Shown here piece after piece: positions 1-16,241 of a DNA stretch of 27,595 nt; the stretch's first letter is position 1, and every line of letters begins with the position of its first letter. The DNA is from Didymodactylos carnosus. Taxonomy: Eukaryota > Rotifera > Eurotatoria > Philodinida > Philodinidae. The stretch lies in the NCBI GenBank assembly GCA_905250885.1, contig CAJNOQ010001898.1, forward strand, positions 1 through 27,595. Direction: 5' to 3'. A program made the translations under genes and the position numbers. The notes under the pieces are model-generated. The model was not told where the DNA came from. It saw only the letters and a program-made list of their open reading frames with translations, and made no database searches.

Positions 1-285
1 TTCCAGAAAATCGGTCTTCGAAGGCCTAGCAGCAGCATGGTGATATTCGGAATCAGCATCGTCGACTACCTATAGTCCACTAGGTTTCGTTCAAAAAGCG
101 ATTTATCAGTTGGGGTACTCCCCTCGTGAGTCCCAGACCTTGGTCACAAGGAGTTTCACCAGGAAATCTTGCTCAAAAGTTCTGGTACAAGTCATTTCAT
201 TTTTTTCTGATGTTTATTTAACAAATGGAAAGTATAAAAATTTATAAAAGAAAGAGATTTATTCATTCAAATTAGAAAACAGTTC
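1..285. other. GC-richer unassigned segment and PFDN6 3' flank
   Basis: Bases 1 to about 200 are noticeably richer in G+C than the rest of the window and contain runs such as GGAATCAGCATCGTCGACTA. No reading frame on either strand stays open for long and I recognise no protein. The composition suggests a repeat copy or the edge of another gene outside the window. Bases 258-263 (TTTATT) give an AATAAA polyadenylation signal on the minus strand, 23 nt after the PFDN6 stop. Confidence 0.4.
258..263 (-). terminator. PFDN6 polyadenylation signal
   Basis: AATAAA on the minus strand (TTTATT on plus), 23 nt downstream of the PFDN6 stop codon at 286-288. Its position suits a short 3'UTR. Confidence 0.55.
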
Positions 286-812
286 CTATTTAATTTGTTG
301 TTGAATTTTGGCAATAACTTCACGATGTGTTTCCAGTTTTTTCTCTGTATCTTTAATCATCGTTGTAAGACGTTTTCTAGAAAACAACATAATCAGAGAT
401 TGGATGATTATGAACACTATATTTTGTCGTACAATACGTGATACTTACAATTCTCCATCACAATAGACGAGTCGTTTCTCCACTGTTTCTTTTCCTTCAC
501 TTAACTCTTGTTTTATTAGTACAGGTCCAATTAATTTGTATACAGTGGCATCTGCTTCTAAAGTTTCAAACTCCTAAACATGTCAAATAAATAGAAATTG
601 AATATGTCAATTATTTGACATTGTCACCTGTTTAACAAATTCATTTTCAGTTTTTGTTACATATAAATTTTGTTGTTGTGCAACATATTTTTTCATTTCT
701 AAATGAAACAACAATATTTACATATGTTAAATAAGTGAATGTTTGTACCATTTTGAGTATGTCGATATTTTTCAACTTCATCTTCGAGCTTTTTTGTTAA
801 ATCGGGAGCCAT
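286..812 (-). CDS. PFDN6: Prefoldin subunit 6 (beta-type prefoldin)
   Basis: One of the two beta-type subunits of the hexameric prefoldin co-chaperone, which captures nascent actin and tubulin and hands them to the CCT chaperonin in the cytosol. Four exons, read right to left: 749-812, 628-698, 449-573, 286-376. They join in frame to 351 nt, 116 aa, close to the human length of 129. Introns are short with GT..AG ends. The most diagnostic stretch is in exon 3, residues about 54-65, where YKLIGPVLIKQEL matches the FKLLGPVLVKQEL hairpin of animal PFDN6. The N-terminal (about 1-45) and C-terminal (about 85-116) parts are charged heptad-like helices, as expected for the coiled-coil tentacle. The start was chosen as the only ATG that gives the N-terminal helix. 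A TTATTTTAG 3' splice site lies 18 nt upstream of it, suggesting a spliced leader or 5'UTR intron. Family assignment is confident; exact splice sites are by eye. Confidence 0.93.
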
Positions 813-1120
813 TAAAGCTTGTTAGAAAATCTAAAATAACATTACGAATAACGAATATGGATTCCGACCTAATTTGAAATTTTTAAGCATTCTCATACTC
901 CCAGTGGGACAGAATATACAGTGTTGTATTCAAAGTCAAACTCAAAACAAGATTATCTTCTTTGATGTTTCGAAAAAGTATTTGATTTGAGAATCTGAAT
1001 TGCAATGGGAAAACTCACTCATTTTGTAAAGCATATAATCAACTTAAAAATCTAATCAAACATAACTTTACGTTTCTAGCATTTTTTTTCTACAAACGGC
1101 ATACTCTAAAAAAAATTCCT

Positions 1121-1188
1121 TAGATTACAAAACAAATGTCGTTCTTTATTAGAAGCAAATGCTGAAATAATCTCTGTTTTGTAATCTA
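1121..1188. repeat. Imperfect inverted repeat, MITE-like hairpin
   Basis: TAGATTACAAAAC at 1121-1133 is the exact reverse complement of 1176-1188, separated by 42 nt. The similarity continues outward with gaps: ACTCT and AATT blocks at about 1103-1118 recur in inverted order at about 1190-1210. The whole foldback is roughly 120-130 bp. No clear target duplication was found, so a transposon origin is only inferred. Confidence 0.5.
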
Positions 1189-1860
1189 CCAAATTCTTTT
1201 TAATAGAGAGTAGTCGTACCTATTGACTTACTTTTCGAAAAATGAACTGCTATTTCAAAAATTGAGACTACTTTATCGAAACTAAATTCACTAAGAATTT
1301 ATTATGTTACTCGACTTTTCTAGACTAAATAGCTGTATTTCGTACGGAGATTATGCTAATTTCAGCAAAAAAAATCGTCATTGCTCACTGTGAGATGATT
1401 AATTGAAAAAAAAACTTCTTTCAAGTCATTTGCCTGACTTTAGTCATTTTTTATACGACTTGCCCAGCTCTAGCTTTTGGATGATATTATCGGTATTTTT
1501 TCGAAAAACGATCGAAATGTGTAAAGGGACTGCTGATGGTCAAATGATTGCAATTTTTTAAACAGTATGAGCCAAGATACGAAATTTATACTTTAGATGA
1601 CTAACGATCATCGCTATCTATTAGTGCAGAAATAAAGTGTTATCCCCCTTGTATTAGAATTTTATTAAAAAAAACCAACCGAAATCCTTATATCTTCCAA
1701 CCAATCACCGAGACTAAAACGTGAGTATCACTATATCGTACAGACTATCTATGTGTGTACACAAAATTTTAAAGTTAAAGTTTAAAACTCTTGACATCCG
1801 TAACTCAGGACGATTAGAATCAGTAGTGAAACAGATAAGCTGAGTTTTAATTTCATTGTG

Positions 1861-1866
1861 TTTATT
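1861..1866 (-). terminator. Candidate SMC3 polyadenylation signal
   Basis: AATAAA on the minus strand, about 183 nt after the SMC3 stop. It is the nearest canonical hexamer I see downstream; a non-canonical signal closer to the stop is possible. Confidence 0.35.
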
Positions 1867-2048
1867 TAATTGCAAAAAAAGCAAACAGACATCGTCCATA
1901 ACAAATAATTTCATTTACATCATGTACAAACTTACAGTAACACATAAAATACACAGAGTAAAACAACTGTGTACAACACATATGTCTATCAAAAACTAAT
2001 CTACCTAAATATACTACAAAATGTCATATACAAAAGAAAACCACATTT

Positions 2049-9664
<7,616 letters not shown>

Positions 9665-10427
9665 CGGAGATTTATATACAGTGAGATTATAAAAGACAAA
9701 ATGAAATCTAAAACGGTATTCAAAAGATAGTAAAGAAATATGCAAAAAAAAACACACACAAAAGGAAGTCTTGTTTATCACTGAGATGAAATGGTGATCA
9801 TTTTTCGGTTGACTGTAAGTCATCTCTTTTTCTCAGGACACATTTTTACAACTGAATCAGATACTTTTTCCGAAATGAAGTAGCTTTCAAACTTCCAATA
9901 ATTAAGTCTATCATACACTACACAAAAATCGTGTAAAAATCTTAATATGAGTATTCTTCATTACAGTGAAGTGCAACGATGTTTCCACTGGGAATATGAA
10001 TTAAACTATATTTGTCCATATACACCTTGTATTCAAAGCTCATCTATACACGTTCTGAAAATTTCTTGTAAATAATCTTCTACGGAAAAAACCTCATTTA
10101 TCTTTCAATAATTTGCCTGGTAAAAACGTGATCGCACAAAAGCATGTAATAGGAATATAGGAGTAGGAATAGGAACAGGAAATGTAAATTAATTATTCAG
10201 TTATTGGTACATCTAATAGATCTAATAAAAATGAGAAACAAAATGAATAAAAACAACAGAAAAGAAAAACAAAAGTATGATATTGTACGGAAAATATTAT
10301 CCGTTAATCGGTTTTAGCGTTCGTTCAAAGAGTTAAAAAATAAACTGTTGTCATTGACTTTTCGTTTTCAATATTACCAGATCCTCATTATGCATCTCAA
10401 CACAATCGATGTAAGATCACGTAGAAT
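9665..10427. other. SMC3 upstream region
   Basis: About 760 nt upstream of the SMC3 start, expected to hold its promoter. It includes a purine-rich, imperfectly repeated stretch near 10150-10185 (AGGAATA-type units). Unlike the other five genes, no TTTTAG-like 3' splice site sits directly before the SMC3 ATG. No conserved coding sequence is visible. Confidence 0.55.
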
Positions 10428-10623
10428 CAGGGCAGTAGCCAGGAGGACCTTCTCTTTTCCCATAATAATTTTTGATTATTCTAAAGATGACCTAGAGACG
10501 GACGATAAGACTGTTTTCAAAGCGAAACTTGATCGAAGGAAATTTATTATAAAAAAAATGAATATAGGAGAGCGGCCATGCAACGTTGATGGGACGTTAA
10601 AAGCAATACAATAGCCAAAAATA

Positions 10624-10802
10624 TTTTATCCTAATCTTCATGTTCTAATTGAATTGTATGCAGTGGCTCCAGTTTCTGTGACGAGTGCCGAGCGTTAGTT
10701 TTCATTCACAAAACTGATAAAAATTATTTGCGTTATAGCATCGGCGATGAACGACTCAGCAATTTGGTGGTTATTAGTTTCCATAAACACATGGGTCAGT
10801 AG
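10624..10802 (+). pseudogene. hAT transposase C-terminal dimerisation domain, broken
   Basis: Translation in the frame starting at 10624 gives YPNLHVLIELYAVAPVSV then TSAER, the start of the hAT C-terminal dimerisation domain (usual form PV..ASAERSFS..K..K). A TAG at 10696-10698 interrupts it directly after AER, where the family has Ser. Beyond about 10727 the similarity jumps to another frame, where LRYSIGDERLSNLVVISF matches the usual LRS.M..ERL..LA.LSI segment, ending at a TAG at 10800-10802. An upstream in-frame open stretch to 10614 ends at another TAG. So at least two stops and one frameshift disable it. It lies between the inverted repeats of the hAT copy and has the same orientation. 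I did not recognise the N-terminal transposase parts, which appear deleted. Confidence 0.85.
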
Positions 10803-10866
10803 TTAGATATGGAAAGCACCATCGACGATTTTCCCAAAACAAAACGTGGAATAAAACTGACAGACA

Positions 10867-11218
10867 GGGGGTCGTATCACAAAAAAACAGTCAAATTGTG
10901 ACTGAAGTCATGAGAAATGTAGTCTTAAAGTTAAGACCGAGAACTTAAGTCGGACTTAAGTCATTGACGCATTTTTTGAATAGATCAGGCATTTAATGAT
11001 ACGATTCGACGAAAACGACATTCTAAGGATTAGAGAATAAATATTTCGTTATTTTGCTGGTTTTTATCCGAAGTTTGTCACTGTTGTCAACGACTTTTAA
11101 AAAGTAAACAAATCGCCAACTTAAGTCTTTTTCATGATACGGTTTAAGTCCCCGGACTTAAGTCAGTCTTAAACTTAGACTTAAGTCCCGACTTAAGTTT
11201 TTTCGTGATACGACCCCC
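10867..11218. mobile_element. Nested inverted-repeat element (MITE) with ACTTAAGT repeats
   Basis: Ends are GGGGGTCGTATCAC followed by an A-rich run (10867-10887) and its reverse complement at 11198-11218, with one internal mismatch in about 20 bases. A possible 3-bp duplication CAG (10865-10867 and 11218-11220) would set the element at 10868-11217. Inside are six copies of the palindrome ACTTAAGT at 10943, 10954, 11119, 11156, 11179 and 11191, all close to the two ends, plus an internal partial copy of the terminal motif near 11132-11142. It has no coding capacity. It sits inside the hAT copy, so it inserted later. Confidence 0.8.
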
Positions 11219-11468
11219 AGCTGAACATTTTTTTCTCAGTAATAACTCGTGCCAAATGAACAAGCTTAATATTTCTGGTAGAAATGTCTTGTTTTGTTTT
11301 ACTTGTTTATCGTATGAAAAAAACGTTGCCAGTTGATAAGAGCAGACAAACGCAAGTTTTTATACAACCTATCCATGCTCCATCAGAAAAAAATTTCATA
11401 ATATCTCTGAAGGCAAAAAAAGCGGTTTCTCCCTTCACAAAAATCCTGGCTACGGGGCTGCGTAGAAT

Positions 11469-12669
11469 CATCGATGTGTTCAATTTAATTCGGCAATTGT
11501 TGCACAACTATCTTGAATAATTATCTTCGATATTATTATAAAACTCATTTTGGTGACAATATTCAATTGCTTCACTTCCTTCTACGAGATGCTATAACTC
11601 TACAACAATCATTACTACATTTAATTGTTTTCTCGTTCACGTTCTTATGATAAATGATCAGCCATACCGAACACCATATCGTGTTTTTGCACTTCAGGAA
11701 ATATATTTAATCTGGATAGATAAAATGACTAGTACGTAGTCCTGTTTAATTTGCCGATGCTCAAATTTTATTCTGAATCACTATTAGTTGAATGTGATTG
11801 AATTGTGCTCCGTTTGGAGCTATTTTATTTGAAGCTAAAAGGAGAGAACGATATATTACAAGAAAGAGAAGTTATATTACAATCATTTCCTTTTGGCATC
11901 TTTTGTTCTTTTCTACTCAAAACATTCGATGAAATATATGCACAGTATGACCAATCAAAAGGTGTTACATGAAAACTATCAAGTAGCGTATTTACAGTAG
12001 AAACCTATGCTAAAGAAAAGTATAGTTTGTCTTCTACTACTTTATTGGTAACTAAACTGGCGACAGCGTATCTAACGAATTTCTGTCTATAGGAGCAAAA
12101 GAGTCGCACTCTAACAGAATTCATCCGGTTCTATTAAATAACCCAATAAGAATCTTTTTTGTACATGAGGATCGCATTCAACCATCCCCATCATCGGTTC
12201 GTGCTCCTATCATTTGTGATTTTTTTATGCAAGATTATGATAGTAAACTTCTCATACCTTTCCCTCTCTCTCAGTATTTTACGATCGTCTGCTATATGAA
12301 AATTGTAAATTTGAATCATCATTAAGTGAATAATTCTAAAATATGAAATTGCTGGTGGATGACTGAAAGTTTTTTCATTATTAAAAAAGCTGAAGCGATA
12401 AATAAGCAGTACAACGAAAGAAAATTGTCTAACTATGCATCACCAAAAGACTACTGATTACTGTTGTGATAGTATGGGACGCATTTGTATAAGGGAAAGA
12501 AGTACATACCAAAAAACGTGAATATCTCTCTCGACTTTTAGCACAAAAGTATAGGTATAGGTATAGGTATAGAATAGAAAAGTTTAGTCGTGAACACCAG
12601 TATTTAATAACAACTTTCTTTTGTCATGACGACAATCTTGTTTTTTTTATATTAGGCAGTTTGACTGTG
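11469..12669. other. Intergenic DNA upstream of the unrecognised zinc-site gene
   Basis: About 1.2 kb, A+T-rich, with no conserved coding stretch. It holds a short tandem repeat at 12550-12572 and a probable 3' splice site (AG at 12654-12655) just before the next gene's start codon. The promoter of the 12670 gene should lie here. Confidence 0.5.
12550..12572. repeat. (TATAGG)n tandem repeat
   Basis: Nearly four copies of the hexamer TATAGG, about 100 bp upstream of the start codon at 12670. Confidence 0.9.
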
Positions 12670-15091
12670 ATGGTATCAGAAAAATGTCAGATAGTTTGCT
12701 CAAATGAAGAGCAATGCGTAAATGATTCAGATGCATTATGTTTACATTGTCATTTGTATGTTTGTGTAAATCATTTTCTACAACATCAAGAAACGTTAAA
12801 ATGCAAAGAAGAATACGATTTTTTAATTAAAAAAACAATGGAAAGAAAATTAGTTCTAGAATCGTTGACATCAACAAGTACTGAACAAAATCGTTTACGT
12901 TCACAACTTGACGATTGGTTCGAGCAATTGAACACTATTTACAAAAAAAAATGTGAAGAAATTGATCATCTCACAACAAATAATGATAAATTTGATCGAA
13001 TAAAATTAGATTATTTACATGATATGAACGCTTTTTTATTGAAACAAACAAAAAAACAAAATGTGTGTTCTAGTGATTTAAAAGATGTTAAATTATATTT
13101 AACAAAACTAAATGAATCAATTGACATATTAACAAAACTATCAACAGGAAATAAAACGTTAACATTTGAGAATTTGATGGATGGTATTAATCTATATTCC
13201 ACGACAACAAATGCACTAAACTCTTCTAGTAAGTGTTGTTTGAGACAAAAATAGTACATCATTAAAGAAAACAATACGTTCTGCGTCACAATCATGTATA
13301 AATATGAAAGAGTAGAGAAACTGAATTTCAACATTAAATAATAGTATCTCTCATCATGAAATAAACATTGATGTTTTTATTTTGAATAATTTCAGCTGAT
13401 TTTCCCGTCAAAACTGAGCCATCATTCGAAGACAGCGACAGTGTTAATTTGGCATTATTTAATATAGAAAATGATTACGTTACGCAAGGTATAAAGCATA
13501 TACTTGACGATGTCTAAAGAAGATTATTGTTTGTTTTTCGTTTAGATAATTCATTTATGAGTATGAATAATAATGAACAACGGTATATCTCTAATAAAAA
13601 AAAACTGACTGTAAAGACGTTTAACATATTTTCTTGTATTTATAAGGCAAATAATTACTGAAACTGATAATAATGACGACTTGCAAGATGGTAAGTTTGT
13701 TGTTATTCAATAAAAAAAAAATATGTTAACTGATCATAGATTTCTTGTTTGCATACAGATTTAAATGAAGAAAATGAACCACAAATACAAGAAGGTAAAA
13801 TCAATAATTGTTTGTTATTATACTAGTCACCTTTATTGAGAAGTTTTTCATGTTTATACAACGGTTTCGTTGCTTAAATATTTTTGATTTTCAGATTCAA
13901 TGCAAAGCGATAATGAAAATATACAAGATAAAGATGATCAACCGAGGGTTAGTCGTAAATTTATTTTTTGTTGCAGTTTTCTAAAAAGAATTATCGTGAT
14001 ACTTTTGTTGAATATTCAATTTTGATTGATGAACATAAATTTCGTGGAGTGAAAGACATAAAGAGGCAAGAGATAAATCCTACTGTCTATAAAATAATTT
14101 GAATACACTGATCGATCTTTTTGTTGACGTGATACTTTTAAAAGCTGTTTTTTTTTGTATTGAAACTCTACTGTATTCTCATGCAAATTAAATTCTACTG
14201 TGATAGTTTTTATTTAATATTAGACTAGTCATTTTTATTTTTATGTTTTAGTCCCACCTAATTCGCTCGTTTAAATCAGATATATGTCCATTTATATCAA
14301 CCAAATTAATATTCGGTATTCGTAAGGAACATAATGTAAATAATATACCTTGTAACCAACGTCATCGATCAAAAGCATTTGGATTATCTTTTCATTTACA
14401 AGATTATCATGATCTTAGCTATCAATCAGCAACAAAAATTGTTAAATTAATAATGAGTGCGAATGATTCAGCTGTCGATACCGCTATTGATTTATTCTCT
14501 CGAGAAAAAACAATTATTTTTCCATTAGTACAATCGTATAAAGCAGAATGTCCTTTGAAAACATACAATGTGTACGGTATCACAAAAAATCATAAAACAA
14601 AACTGTGTCAAGGAGAACATTTGCATTTAAAACATCATTTTATAGTTTATCATGATTTATCATCAGCATGTGCAACAAAATTAGTTAAAGCAATAATGAA
14701 TAAAACAAATAAAAATGTACAAATATTTCAAGCTAATGAAACTATTATTGAAGAAAAGCTACAATGTTCTTTAATACTGAATAATTTAGAATCATATGGT
14801 ATTACTAAAAAGATTGTAACAAATACACCATGTTCAGCAATATTGAAAAGAAATTATTTACAAAAGCATATGAAAACCGCTCATCATTTCACATCTACGG
14901 CAATAAAGAAAATATTAGATGGTTATGGAAAAAATCAAAAAGAAAAATCATTCGAATGTAACGAACGAACTGTGGAAAGATCAAAAGTATCGAAAGTACG
15001 TAAAGATCATTGGATTTATTCAATGATAATCGAGTGTTTTATATTGAAATGTTGTCCCTCTTATTCTCGGAATGCTGAGAGAATCAAGTAG
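12670..15091 (+). CDS. Unrecognised protein: B-box-like site, acidic linker, three C-C-H-H repeats
   Basis: I do not recognise this gene as a named family. Seven exons (12670-13228, 13396-13488, 13546-13582, 13647-13690, 13759-13794, 13895-13947, 14252-15091) join in frame to 1662 nt, 553 aa. Residues 10-39 carry C10-x5-C16-x7-C24-x2-C27-x4-C32-x2-H35-x3-H39, a B-box-like zinc pattern. Residues about 50-180 look helical and charged, as in TRIM-type proteins, but no RING is visible. Residues 187-274, from five small exons, are rich in Asp, Glu, Asn and Gln. Residues 286-500 hold three related units: C286-x21-C308-x13-H322-x4-H327, C374-x18-C393-x9-H403-x4-H408, C446-x21-C468-x11-H480-x4-H485. 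Units share a YGI/FGI core and an A-T/I-K-hydrophobic helix after the last His. ATG 12670 is the first in frame after a 3' splice site 14 nt upstream. A nucleic-acid or protein-binding role is inference. The last 50 residues could be misannotated if an intron starts near 14999. Confidence 0.75.
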
Positions 15092-16241
15092 TCTAGTGGA
15101 AAACTCGAGCAAATTTTGCAAAAAAAAGACCACAATTACAGAGAACAAAGTCTTTTTAGTTTATCAGTGACTCACAACCCAACAGCTAAAAAGCTTTCCG
15201 GCATCTAAACAGTGTTTGAACTTTTAGAAAGAATTGTTTTGTTTTAGAAATTAAAACGTCTCAATGCAAAAAAGAAAAAGTGGCGTATGTGATGTTGCAT
15301 ATCCGGTGCTGCTATTCGAAAAAATAGATTGAACTATATTATATGGATGTATTTTCTCATTTCCATGTATACTTAACTGTTCAGTAGTGTTATTTTCAAC
15401 ATTTTATTTCGCTCAATTGCGAATCCATCGGTGATCCTTTTGATCTCATATTATGCCTAAGGTTTTTTGTTATGTCTTAGTTGTGTTGAAGAACGGATTT
15501 TTTGAGTGAAACTGGAAACTTTTTGTTTCGATCTGTTTTTCCATCAGTCTGATGTTTGTCAAAAACACGAAAGAAAGTATATTTTTCTGCCAGATAAGCT
15601 AAGCTATTGTGTCCATGTCATTTTTTCGTTTTTTTCTTATTATGTGTGTTGTTGTCTCTTTGTCTGTTATATTCTTGATAATGTAGCATGTTTTCCTGTT
15701 ATGATGATTTAGTAATTTTTTTTTTCATGCAATAAGATTGATATGATTGGTAGATCTTCTATGTAAAAATATAAACCCTGGTGGCTATTTTTTTCTTCTA
15801 TTTTTTTTAGTATGTTAAAATACTCTATGACTGTAAAGAAAAATTCGCTATATATTGTGTATGTATATCAGTATAATAGTATATAATATATCAGTTATGT
15901 ATCTTATTAAATAATAGTTGAAATTTTTTGATCGCTGTTGTAAATTTAAAATTCGTAGGTATAAAAGCACTTACGGACTCGTAAAAAATGGTTTCTTTTT
16001 TCAGATTTCTCCGTTGAGCATCCGTTTACCTTGCTCATTAGATCTGTAAGACAGTTGATGTATCAATATGATTTTTATCTGCTTCTCATTATTAAATACT
16101 ATTCGACATTTTTAAGCATGGAGTTGATATAATTTGGACATTTTTTATTTCATAGTTTTCCTTAGATTCAACTTGTCACGTTTTGCCAAGCGCAACTATT
16201 TTACGTTTACATTCTGTCGGATAAACACTTGTTTTTTTAGA
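15092..16241. other. Intergenic DNA before RBM28
   Basis: About 1.15 kb, T-rich on the plus strand, with no conserved coding sequence. In particular I find no RRM-like exon here that would supply the missing first RRM of RBM28. A TTTTTTTAG 3' splice site ends at 16240, one base before the RBM28 ATG. Confidence 0.6.

Larger units (their letters stand above)
813..2048. other. Intergenic DNA between PFDN6 and SMC3
   Basis: About 1.2 kb, A+T-rich, with no conserved coding stretch on either strand. The only long open frame (1714-1914, minus) has no recognisable family and lies in the probable SMC3 3'UTR. It contains an inverted repeat around 1090-1220, listed separately. It should also hold the SMC3 3'UTR and the PFDN6 promoter. 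Confidence 0.6.
10420..11468 (+). mobile_element. Decayed hAT DNA transposon with 8-bp target duplication
   Basis: The element itself is 10428-11460 (1033 bp). Its 5' end CAGGGCAGTAGCCAGGA and the reverse complement of its 3' end, CAGCCCCGTAGCCAGGA, match at 14 of 17 positions. It is bracketed by a perfect 8-bp direct duplication CGTAGAAT at 10420-10427 and 11461-11468, the hallmark length for hAT. CAG-initial inverted repeats are typical of the superfamily. Inside are a broken hAT dimerisation domain (10624-10802) and a second inverted-repeat element (about 10867-11218). The copy is therefore internally deleted, non-functional and older than the nested insertion. Confidence 0.9.

Noticed and set aside
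11284-11520. Open frame of 78 codons with RRIIDVF-like text
   Set aside because: It runs across the right end of the hAT copy (11460) and its target duplication, so it is a chance fusion of transposon end and flank.
13011-13334. Minus-strand open frame of 107 codons
   Set aside because: It is the antisense shadow of exon 1 of the 12670-15091 gene, whose frame is supported by splice continuity.
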